Under the pieces are notes generated by a model. The model was not told the origin of the DNA. It ran no database searches and was given only the letters and a program-made list of their open reading frames with translations. From Ruminococcus sp. (GTDB taxonomy: Bacteria; Bacillota; Clostridia; Oscillospirales; Acutalibacteraceae), in NCBI GenBank assembly GCA_023667385.1, contig JAMPAE010000122.1, forward strand, positions 1-5,311: a DNA stretch of 5,311 nt. The letters run 5' to 3'. Both the position numbers and the translations under genes were made by a program. Below, in pieces: positions 1 to 5,014 of the stretch. Positions within the stretch are counted from its first letter, which is position 1. The number at the start of each line of letters is the position of its first letter.

Positions 1-285
1 AAAAATATCCTCATCATATTTATCTGCATAGCCGGTGAAATGTATGATTTCAAGCTCCGGATAGATATTTTTCAATAGAAGCGAAAGCTTCATGCCGTTG
101 CTGCCGCTAAGCTCAATGTCCATGATTGCAACGTCCACTGATACACCATCTTCACTGACATAATCATTGACCTCATCGGCAGAGCAAAAAGTGGTTACAA
201 AGTGCTCCGAGCCATACTTTTTCAAAATCATGCTTCTGACAGTTTCGGCTGCTTCCTTTTCATCGTCACAAATTAGAATATTCAT
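1..285 (-). CDS. Response regulator, N-terminal receiver domain (AgrA/LytT-like), cut by window edge
   Basis: This is the first 95 residues of a two-component response regulator; the gene continues beyond the left edge. The acidic pair D7-D8 opens the receiver domain (MNILICDDE). D56 in the segment AIMDIELSGSNG is the expected phospho-acceptor, and T84 in HFTGY is the conserved switch Thr. The spacing and the pattern around D56 and FTGYADKYDEDIF look like the AgrA/LytT group, whose members usually carry a C-terminal LytTR DNA-binding domain; that domain is out of view, so the output type is inferred. The ATG is preceded by AAAGGGTGG a few bases upstream, an acceptable ribosome binding site. 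A promoter lies in the 100-base gap upstream, so the gene is probably transcribed on its own or with genes further left, where a partner histidine kinase would be expected. Receiver identity is secure; subfamily is moderate. Confidence 0.9.
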   Translation of the reverse strand, partial: MNILICDDEKEAAETVRSMILKKYGSEHFVTTFCSADEVNDYVSEDGVSVDVAIMDIELSGSNGMKLSLLLKNIYPELEIIHFTGYADKYDEDIF

Positions 286-326
286 ACTTCCACCCTTTTA
301 TTTCCGATTTATATTTTTCACTTAAC

Positions 327-355
327 ATAATATCTTAAAATAAGTAAAAAAGCAA
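327..355 (-). promoter_or_regulatory. Putative sigma-A promoter of the response regulator
   Basis: On the minus strand, TTGCTT (350-355) is separated by 17 bases from TATTAT (327-332). The predicted transcript would start near position 320, giving a leader of about 35 bases before the ATG at 285. The spacer is very AT-rich, which raises the chance of a fortuitous match. Confidence 0.55.
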
Positions 356-360
356 GAACA

Positions 361-374
361 TTAAATTAATTTAA
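361..374. repeat. 14-bp perfect palindrome next to the regulator promoter
   Basis: TTAAATTAATTTAA reads the same on both strands and lies five bases upstream of the proposed -35 box of the response regulator gene, between that promoter and the stop codon of the preceding membrane-protein gene. It could be an operator or part of an AT-rich upstream element, but a sequence made only of A and T in an AT-rich gap may also be palindromic by chance. Confidence 0.4.
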
Positions 375-385
375 CCGAAATATGC

Positions 386-1138
386 TCACGTCTGCTCCAT
401 CATTTTGCCTGCAAATGCTGCCATTGTTTGCTCATAATAGCTCCAAACGTAAAAAATCGGCAGCAGAAAAACGCACAAGCACAGCCAGCCGATGAAGCTT
501 GTCCGCAGCATAAACAGCCGCCTTGTTTCATGCTCCATTTTTTGCATACTCATCTTCATGCATTGCAAAAACCGGGTTTCTTCTCCGGCGGCAAACAGAT
601 AACTACACAGAAAAAACAACCTTTTTGCACGCAAATAAAAATACAAACCGATTAACAACATCACAGCAGCACAGGTTAGAAAAATCACTGACACCTGCAA
701 TGATGCATTGCCGCTCACCATGCGTACCCACAAAAACAGCATCACGGCAGCGGGAAGCATACTCACGGCAAGGCAAGCAATCCGAATCGAATAAAAGCAG
801 ACGGCAAACCTGAAAGTTTTTAGAAACTCCGACGGTACAAAAAAGTGAAACAAATTTGCAATGCGCTTGTTTTCTCCTTTGCAGCACCGCAAAAAGTACC
901 GCTTGCTGCCAAGTGCCAAAGCTGCAAACGCAAAAAAACAAACCGCCGCCAACACGAATGCCGCAAAAGCTTTAATCAGCACATCTGTGAAGCTGCTCAC
1001 TGAAAAAAACCGCTCAATCATCAGCGGAGCAAGGTTCAGCAAAGCGATGATCAACAAGGCAATGCTCAAAGTCAGCGCAGAATAAAAAGTTTTCCCTTTC
1101 TGCACGGTTTTTGCAAAAAATCTGATTTCGTTGTTCAT
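386..1138 (-). CDS. Polytopic membrane protein, DUF975-like
   Basis: This encodes a 250-residue integral membrane protein of unknown function. Hydrophobic segments fall roughly at residues 18-39, 54-77, 108-137, 147-168 and 208-230. Basic loops such as GSKRYFLRCCKG and LRAKRL lie between them. The C-terminal part, with a basic MSMQKMEHETRRLF helix followed by LRTSFIGW, a hydrophobic stretch and YVWSYYEQTMAAF, matches the layout of DUF975 proteins (Met/Lys-rich helix, LSFIGW motif, then a TyAaFY-like end); this family call is from memory of the pattern. The start is set at the ATG at 1138 because GGAG stands nine bases before it; a longer frame from a TTG at 1189 has no such site and would begin inside the upstream terminator. 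The gene follows the tandem terminators of the 54-residue gene. No strong terminator is seen after it. Confidence 0.8.
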   Translation of the reverse strand: MNNEIRFFAKTVQKGKTFYSALTLSIALLIIALLNLAPLMIERFFSVSSFTDVLIKAFAAFVLAAVCFFAFAALALGSKRYFLRCCKGENKRIANLFHFFVPSEFLKTFRFAVCFYSIRIACLAVSMLPAAVMLFLWVRMVSGNASLQVSVIFLTCAAVMLLIGLYFYLRAKRLFFLCSYLFAAGEETRFLQCMKMSMQKMEHETRRLFMLRTSFIGWLCLCVFLLPIFYVWSYYEQTMAAFAGKMMEQT

Positions 1139-1177
1139 AATTATCTTCTCCGCACTTTGTAGGATGAATATATTATG

Positions 1178-1210
1178 AACAAAAAACAAAACCGCAAATC
1201 AAGATTGCGG
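1178..1210 (-). terminator. Intrinsic terminator, second of a tandem pair
   Basis: On the minus strand the stem CCGCAA / TTGCGG (1205-1210 with 1192-1197) with a seven-base loop is followed by TTTTGTTTTTTG. It lies directly behind a stronger terminator and would catch read-through from the 54-residue gene. Confidence 0.75.
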
Positions 1211-1212
1211 CA

Positions 1213-1247
1213 TAAAAAGAAAAAAACGGTTCACATTAAGTGAACCG
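1213..1247 (-). terminator. Intrinsic terminator of the 54-residue protein gene
   Basis: On the minus strand the perfect 8-bp stem CGGTTCAC / GTGAACCG (1240-1247 with 1227-1234) encloses a five-base loop and runs straight into TTTTTTTCTTTTT. The stem begins 12 bases after the stop codon. This is the clearest intrinsic terminator in the window. Confidence 0.9.
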
Positions 1248-1259
1248 CTGAATTTAAAA

Positions 1260-1424
1260 TTACAGATGTGAGCTGATTGTGTCAAGAGCACTGATGAATT
1301 TATCAAATTTCTCTTTCTTTTCAGCTTCTTCCTTAGCTTCTGACATAGCCACAAGCTTCATAACAAGACCTACAATTTTAACGATGTTTGAAAGTAATGT
1401 GTCGAAAAGTTCCTTATCACTCAT
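1260..1424 (-). CDS. 54-residue amphipathic small protein, unknown function
   Basis: A short gene that I do not recognise. It encodes 54 residues beginning MSDKELFDTLLSN and ending TISSHL. Residues 5-27 form a strongly hydrophobic predicted helix with a polar stripe every three to four positions (E5, D8, S12/N13, K16, G19, K23). Residues 28-39 are almost entirely charged (SEAKEEAEKKEK), and residues 40-52 form a second short amphipathic helix (F40, F43, I44, L47, I50). It has eight Lys, ten acidic residues and no Cys, so it is slightly acidic. There is no signal peptide, double-Gly leader or Cys ring. Reality is supported by a consensus AGGAGG (1434-1439) nine bases before the ATG, a near-consensus promoter upstream and two tandem terminators downstream, which make it a stand-alone transcription unit. 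It could be a membrane-surface peptide, a helical-hairpin adaptor, or a secreted or toxic peptide; the sequence does not decide. Confidence 0.85.
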   Translation of the reverse strand: MSDKELFDTLLSNIVKIVGLVMKLVAMSEAKEEAEKKEKFDKFISALDTISSHL

Positions 1425-1455
1425 CTCGATAATCCTCCTAAGTTATAGCTTTAAT

Positions 1456-1477
1456 ATCACAACCACTCTTTCGTGAT
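1456..1477 (-). promoter_or_regulatory. Possible 5'-end hairpin in the leader of the small-protein mRNA
   Basis: ATCAC (1473-1477, read on the minus strand) can pair with GTGAT (1456-1460) across a 12-base loop. The predicted transcript start is near 1480, so this weak stem would sit at the very 5' end of the message, where such stems can slow RNA decay. Only five base pairs support it. Confidence 0.3.
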
Positions 1478-1486
1478 TTCTCATAT

Positions 1487-1515
1487 ATGTTAACACTTCT
1501 TTCATAATTTGTCAA
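1487..1515 (-). promoter_or_regulatory. Sigma-A promoter of the 54-residue protein gene
   Basis: On the minus strand a perfect TTGACA (1510-1515) is separated by exactly 17 bases from TAACAT (1487-1492). The leader to the ATG would be about 55 bases and ends in a consensus ribosome binding site. Confidence 0.8.
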
Positions 1516-1559
1516 GTATTTCTGTGAATTTATTTTCATTTTTCCAATTTTTATTTGGA

Positions 1560-1620
1560 ATAAACAATTAATAAAAATTAAAACAACATTAAACTGTGCA
1601 AATGTCCAATGTTGTTTTAA
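1560..1620 (-). terminator. Likely terminator after the lipoprotein gene
   Basis: A 13-bp perfect inverted repeat, TTAAAACAACATT (1578-1590) with AATGTTGTTTTAA (1608-1620), has a 17-base loop and starts 24 bases after the lipoprotein stop codon. On the minus strand it is followed by TTTTTATTAATTG. The stem is AT-rich and the loop long, so it is weaker than the pair at 1178-1247, but its placement fits termination of the lipoprotein transcript. Confidence 0.6.
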
Positions 1621-1644
1621 ATTGTATATTTTTGTTGACTTTTG

Positions 1645-2430
1645 TTATTCCGTAGTAATTGTACCATTCATCGTGAATGCTGAGCTATATGCTGTTCCAT
1701 CTTTAGATTCAATAAATCTTTCAGGAATTGTAAATTTGATAACATCTCCGTCTTTAAAATCTTTTGCATCAATAATAATGCTATAATCTCCATCTATATT
1801 TTTTGAAGAACTTACACGTGCCCATGCAACTCTCGGTAAGTCACTGCCTTCAACAGTAACAGCTATTTTTTCTGCGTTTGATTTTATTCCGCTTCCCCAA
1901 TCATCAGGAGAAAAAGTAAGTACATAACTACTACCCTCCGAACCATCTGCAAAAACATCAACAACTTGCGGAATAGCAACAGGTTTTTCTGTTGGCTCAT
2001 CCTCCGCAGGGTCATCCTCAGCCTCGGTTGCTTTGGTTGTTGCTTTTGTTGTTGAAGGCTTTTGAGTCGGTGTGTTTGAAGTGTAAACAACGGGAGCCGT
2101 CATTGCAGATGGCACTGTTAAATTAAAATTCGGAGCAGTTGAGCTTTGCTGGGCGGCAACAGCAGGGTCGGGAACAAAATTTGTTGTGACCACTGTGGGC
2201 ATAACCTGACCACGCTGAGTTGTCAGAATCATTGTTGGAGATGAATTGCCGCCGGAACTTTGCGTTGCACCTGCTGAAACGTTGATGTTCGGCTGAGACG
2301 GTGTTGATGAAAGCAAGGGCACATCAGTGAGCAGCATACTCGGATTGTTCGTGTCATTGTTTTTATCACCACAGGCGGCAAACAGCGCCAAAATCATGAA
2401 TGCAAGAAAAACTGCAACAATTTTCTTCAT
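1645..2430 (-). CDS. Secreted lipoprotein with Thr/Pro-rich linker, unknown function
   Basis: This encodes a 261-residue extracellular lipoprotein. Residues 1-19 (MKKIVAVFLAFMILALFAA) are a lipoprotein signal peptide, and C20 is the expected lipidated residue, cleaved after LFAA. Residues 21-120 are rich in Ser, Thr, Asn and Gln. Residues 118-150 form a low-complexity Thr/Lys/Pro then Glu/Asp/Pro linker (KPSTTKATTKATEAE, DDPAEDEPTEKP). Residues 152-261 look like a beta-rich globular domain (VVDVFADG, SYVLTFSPDDWG, YSIIIDAKDF, VIKFTIPERF) of a family I do not recognise. The frame stays open upstream to an ATG at 2523, but that would bury the signal peptide 31 residues inside, so the ATG at 2430 is preferred. 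Neither start has a good ribosome binding site, which is odd given the near-perfect promoter. It is followed by a probable terminator and looks monocistronic. Confidence 0.85.
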   Translation of the reverse strand: MKKIVAVFLAFMILALFAACGDKNNDTNNPSMLLTDVPLLSSTPSQPNINVSAGATQSSGGNSSPTMILTTQRGQVMPTVVTTNFVPDPAVAAQQSSTAPNFNLTVPSAMTAPVVYTSNTPTQKPSTTKATTKATEAEDDPAEDEPTEKPVAIPQVVDVFADGSEGSSYVLTFSPDDWGSGIKSNAEKIAVTVEGSDLPRVAWARVSSSKNIDGDYSIIIDAKDFKDGDVIKFTIPERFIESKDGTAYSSAFTMNGTITTE

Positions 2431-2431
2431 A

Positions 2432-2476
2432 AAAATCGCCATTTGATTTTGGAACAACAGCGAATCTGTCGGTTCC
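2432..2476 (-). promoter_or_regulatory. Structured leader in front of the lipoprotein start codon
   Basis: Read on the minus strand, bases 2476-2451 can fold as GGAAC / GTTCC outside and ACAG / CTGT inside, with a five-base ATTCG loop and one bulged C. Next, AAAATC (2450-2445) can pair with GATTTT just before the ATG, with a seven-base loop. A purine-rich AAAGGAAAGGAAG lies further upstream (2482-2494) with no usable start codon at the proper distance. Together these suggest a structured leader, possibly controlling translation. No known riboswitch class is recognised. Confidence 0.35.
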
Positions 2477-2552
2477 GCAATCTTCCTTTCCTTTATATTA
2501 ACCGCAAAAAAATGCAGTAACATTAATTCAACTTAATAGTCTACAATTTACA

Positions 2553-2581
2553 ATTATATCTATAAATTTCGTCAATGTCAA
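2553..2581 (-). promoter_or_regulatory. Consensus sigma-A promoter of the lipoprotein gene
   Basis: On the minus strand TTGACA (2576-2581) and TATAAT (2553-2558) are separated by exactly 17 bases, a complete match to the consensus. The transcript would start near 2546, giving a leader of about 115 bases to the ATG at 2430. The promoter sits in the 85-base space between the stop of the upstream membrane-protein gene and the open frame of the lipoprotein. Confidence 0.85.
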
Positions 2582-2608
2582 TGGAAAATACCGTGAATGT
2601 TCGGATTC

Positions 2609-3226
2609 TCAAATAAAACTTTGTGGATTTTCCTTGATATATTTTGCCGCATTCAATTTAATCTTAGTTAAAATCTCGCTGTTTTTGATGTAATTTTCTG
2701 TTTGTTCGATAAATTCGTTACTGATTGAGGTTGTGTCATCTTTTTCATCATACATCAGACGGATTTTCTCTGCCTTTTCGGCGGTGTCATCCATGCCAAT
2801 CATTTTCAGTGCAGGCACAATAATTTCAGTAAGCTCCCTGCCGTTTTCTTTGAAAAATATTCTGACTGATTTATCCTGAGTGAAAACGTCCAACGCATAA
2901 GCGTGCTTTTTTTCCTCTGAAAGCTTGCTAAATTCAGCCGTCATGTTTTCATGTTTTTGCAGCGTCAACTGATATGACAAAGCAATACCCTCCAAAAGTT
3001 CCTCATCGGAGGCATCGGCAATTGCCTGCTCAGTCAGATGCTGATATTTTTCTTTCATCGCCGTCAGATGCTTAATTTCCGCCTCCTGCGCACGGTATCT
3101 CTGATAATAACGTTTATATGACCTTGCAGCGGCACGAAAAATGAAAAATGCAACAATGCAAACGCCAATTAAGCCGATAACGTATCTCCAATATTGTGAA
3201 AACCATTCCTGAAAAGCGCTCATCAT
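2609..3226 (-). CDS. Single-pass membrane protein with DMP19/DUF4375-like cytosolic domain
   Basis: This encodes 205 residues of unknown function. Residues 14-32 are one membrane helix, followed by a strongly basic stretch (RAAARSYKRYYQRYR), which by the positive-inside rule places the C-terminal part in the cytosol. Residues 45-62 look like a short charged helix linking to a globular domain. In residues 74-160 the order EELLEGIALSYQ, LSEEKKHAYALDVF, VRIFFKENGREL, then IIVPALKMIGMDDTAEKAEK resembles the DMP19 (DUF4375) pattern of a helix, an 'FxxNxGE' segment and an 'ALxxIGAxxxA' helix. This is a tentative match by eye. The first ATG (3226) overlaps the rsmI stop as ATGA. A second ATG (3223) lies seven bases from AGGAGG (3231-3236) against four for the first, so either may be used. 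The overlap indicates translational coupling to rsmI. No clear terminator follows. Confidence 0.75.
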   Translation of the reverse strand: MMSAFQEWFSQYWRYVIGLIGVCIVAFFIFRAAARSYKRYYQRYRAQEAEIKHLTAMKEKYQHLTEQAIADASDEELLEGIALSYQLTLQKHENMTAEFSKLSEEKKHAYALDVFTQDKSVRIFFKENGRELTEIIVPALKMIGMDDTAEKAEKIRLMYDEKDDTTSISNEFIEQTENYIKNSEILTKIKLNAAKYIKENPQSFI

Positions 3227-4053
3227 TCATCCTCCTGCATTGCTTTATATATATCACCTTTTTTTAAACCTGTTTCCTTTGCTGCCTGCTTTGCTGCAAG
3301 GCTTGCGCCCATGCCGTCATTGACATAGCATTTTGCAAGCACAACTGCATCGTCAATGGTATATTGCTCTGACTGTGCTTCAGGCTCTCCTTCAATGACA
3401 AGCACAATTTCGCCCTTGAGAGGATTTTCGGTGTATACCCTGACGGCTTCGGCGAGTGTTGTGCGAATGACTTCTTCGTGAATTTTTGTAATCTCACGCA
3501 CAATTGCAAGCTGCCTGTCACCAAAATGCGCATATAAATCACTGAGCGTTGCCGCAAGCTTGTGCGGAGCTTCATAAAACACCATGGTTCGCTTTTCATG
3601 CTCCAACGATGCCAAATGTTCACGCCTGCTGGGCTTATTCATGCTGAGAAATCCTTCAAAGGTGAACCTGCCAACATGAAGCCCCGAAAGTGCCAGTGCC
3701 GCAACAAAAGCTGACGGACCAGGAACAACATTTACCGTGATGCCAAGTTCATGACAAAGAGCAACCAGATCCTCGCCCGGATCGGAGACCGCAGGCATTC
3801 CTGCATCGGTCACAATTGCACAGTTTTCACCTGCAAGGATTCTTTGTGCAATAATTTCACCTTTGGCACGTCTGTTGTGCTCAAAGTAACTTATCATCGG
3901 CTTTTTTATTTCAAAATGATTCAGCAGTTTCACGGTCACTCTGGTGTCCTCAGCGGCAATGAAATCAACACTTTCAAGCGTTTCCAATGCTCTGGGAGAA
4001 ATATCACCAAGGTTTCCAATCGGCGTGCCAACAACAAAAAGTTTTCCGCTCAT
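3223..4053 (-). CDS. rsmI: 16S rRNA (cytidine1402-2'-O)-methyltransferase
   Basis: RsmI uses S-adenosylmethionine to methylate the ribose 2'-OH of C1402 in the decoding centre of 16S rRNA. The 276 residues cover the full family length and motifs in order: GTPIGNLGDIS (9-19), AEDTR (34-38), TDAGMPAVSDPG (82-93, the glycine-rich loop of the SAM pocket), VPGPSA (110-115), EGFL (133-136), YEAPH (160-164), REITKIHEE (186-194) and KGEIVLVIEG (213-222). Residues 232-275, with LAAKQAAKETGLKKGDIYK, fit the small C-terminal helix-turn-helix domain. The ATG has AAGGAG six bases upstream (4060-4065). The gene overlaps the next one by four bases. In Bacillus, rsmI (yabC) follows yabB and yazA; the YabB-type gene is present here 192 bases upstream. 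Nothing appears damaged. Confidence 0.97.
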   Translation of the reverse strand: MSGKLFVVGTPIGNLGDISPRALETLESVDFIAAEDTRVTVKLLNHFEIKKPMISYFEHNRRAKGEIIAQRILAGENCAIVTDAGMPAVSDPGEDLVALCHELGITVNVVPGPSAFVAALALSGLHVGRFTFEGFLSMNKPSRREHLASLEHEKRTMVFYEAPHKLAATLSDLYAHFGDRQLAIVREITKIHEEVIRTTLAEAVRVYTENPLKGEIVLVIEGEPEAQSEQYTIDDAVVLAKCYVNDGMGASLAAKQAAKETGLKKGDIYKAMQEDE

Positions 4054-4245
4054 CTTGTTCTCCTTTTTTGGGTATGCGGATAAGAAATCCTATAAATAAA
4101 GAGGTTCAAACTCCTTCCGTCACCACTCGCTCCTTGAGCAATTTTGTCAATTTAAGAGGTGGCTTTCTCTGCGGAGTACACCTTTCATCAGGCATAGCCC
4201 CGCCCGCATACTTATTCACTATTAACTATTACTTCTTACCTCAAA
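4054..4245. repeat. Intergenic repeat-like DNA between the methyltransferase genes
   Basis: This 192-base gap has no credible gene. On the minus strand it reads AAAGCCACCTC ... GAGTGGTGACGGAAGGAG, with CCAC pairing to GTGG around an inner GCTC-aag-GAGC hairpin. That arrangement recalls the small dispersed intergenic elements common in Ruminococcaceae genomes, which carry AAAGCC-CCTC at one end and GTGACGGA-GGAG at the other. The resemblance is from memory and the copy would be degenerate. The left side, up to 4065, holds the rsmI ribosome binding site. No confident promoter or terminator is seen, although TTGACA occurs once without a matching -10 box. Confidence 0.4.
4213..4233. repeat. Three imperfect heptad repeats
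   Basis: On the plus strand TATTCAC, TATTAAC and TATTACT stand head to tail with a seven-base period, followed by a more diverged TCTTACC. Runs of TATTCAC-like heptads are common in intergenic DNA of Clostridia. The array is short and imperfect. Confidence 0.5.
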
Positions 4246-4992
4246 TCACTGGTGTCCGTCCATGTAATCGCCGAACATTGCCCGAAATTCTTCTGTGTTT
4301 GAGCCGTCGGGATTTTTCATGACGAGGTTTTTTTCAACGGTTACGGCGCTTTTTGCCCCACGCTTGCCCTCAACAAGCACAAGCCACGGCGCTTTTCCCT
4401 CACTTTGCACAACAAATCTAATACGTTTAACCTCAATTTTTCCGTTTCGCATGCTGCAAATGATGTCACAAAGCCTTTCCGGGCGGTGACACATACAAAA
4501 CCTGCCACCGAATTTCAGCAGTGATGCCGCCGCAGATACCGCATCGTCAACAGTGCACATGGTTTCATGCCGTGCAATTTTGTCAGCCTCACTGAGGCTC
4601 TCTATTCCCGTGCCAATCGGCTTATACGGCGGGTTCATCGTCACAAGGTCATATGTGCCAAGCTCCAGAACACCTTTGAGCGAGCGAAGGTCTGCATTGA
4701 CAACCTGCATTTTGCTCTGCAAATTGTTCAGCTCAACTGATTTTTGCGCCTGAGAGCACGCTTTTTTTTGAATGTCAACGGCAGTGACACTGTTCACCTC
4801 GCCTTTGCACCAAATCAGCGGAATAATTCCACAGCCTGTTCCCATGTCGCAGGCTTTGTCTTTCTGTTTTATGTTCGCAAAGGACGCAAGCAAAACCGCA
4901 TCCGTGCCGAAAGTGTGGTCATCTGAAACCACAATTTGCATATTATTTCCGAGCGGTTCAAGCCGCTCATATTCTGCAAGATCGATCGCCAT
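4246..4992 (-). CDS. tRNA1(Val) (adenine37-N6)-methyltransferase family (YabB/TrmN6)
   Basis: This is a class I SAM-dependent N6-adenine methyltransferase of 248 residues. In characterised relatives (E. coli TrmN6/YfiC) the target is A37 of tRNA(Val); that substrate is inferred here. Visible motifs are FGTDAVLLA (28-36), the SAM-binding loop DMGTGCGIIPL (49-59), the acidic AVDIQ (71-75) that would hold the SAM ribose, a motif-III-like NADLRS (99-104) and the catalytic NPPY (120-123), which marks amino-group methylation. HRPERL (169-174) is also typical of the family. An AGGAGG lies ten bases before the ATG (5003-5008), slightly far but the only good site. The gene begins 22 bases after the polC stop, so the two are probably co-transcribed. 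A link to rsmI as in Bacillus yabB-yazA-rsmI supports the call. No terminator is evident after the stop. Confidence 0.92.
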   Translation of the reverse strand: MAIDLAEYERLEPLGNNMQIVVSDDHTFGTDAVLLASFANIKQKDKACDMGTGCGIIPLIWCKGEVNSVTAVDIQKKACSQAQKSVELNNLQSKMQVVNADLRSLKGVLELGTYDLVTMNPPYKPIGTGIESLSEADKIARHETMCTVDDAVSAAASLLKFGGRFCMCHRPERLCDIICSMRNGKIEVKRIRFVVQSEGKAPWLVLVEGKRGAKSAVTVEKNLVMKNPDGSNTEEFRAMFGDYMDGHQ

Positions 4993-5014
4993 GAGCTACC
5001 GCCCTCCTTTATTT

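Noticed and set aside
428..1085. Several open frames on the plus strand and one in another minus frame across the DUF975-like gene
   Set aside because: They lie entirely over a well-supported membrane-protein gene, have low-complexity or Cys-rich compositions typical of shadow frames, and lack ribosome binding sites.
1139..1189. N-terminal extension of the membrane protein from a TTG at 1189
   Set aside because: The TTG sits in the T-run of an intrinsic terminator and has no ribosome binding site, while the ATG at 1138 has GGAG nine bases upstream.
1260..1424. AgrD-type autoinducer precursor or lanthipeptide/double-Gly bacteriocin
   Set aside because: The 54 residues contain no Cys, no double-Gly leader and no conserved thiolactone region, and no AgrB, LanM or peptidase-transporter gene is in view.
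1279..1476. Plus-strand frame of 65 codons
   Set aside because: It is the antisense of the 54-residue gene, which has its own promoter, ribosome binding site and terminators on the minus strand.
2431..2523. Lipoprotein start at the ATG at 2523
   Set aside because: It would place 31 residues, including charged ones, ahead of a clear lipoprotein signal peptide, and has no ribosome binding site. It remains possible only if the leader frame is translated separately.
4147..4209. A 20-residue minus-strand frame starting MRAGLCLMKG between the two methyltransferase genes
   Set aside because: It lies within repeat-like DNA and has no ribosome binding site; short frames of this kind in intergenic repeats are usually spurious.
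4072..4211. GTATGCGG (4072-4079) and CCGCATAC (4204-4211) as terminal inverted repeats of a mobile element
   Set aside because: Only eight bases match, there is no flanking target duplication, and a match of this length is expected fairly often by chance in a gap of this size.
3751..4322. Two plus-strand frames of about 110 codons over rsmI and the gap
   Set aside because: They run antisense to rsmI and into the repeat-like gap with no start signals or recognisable domains.
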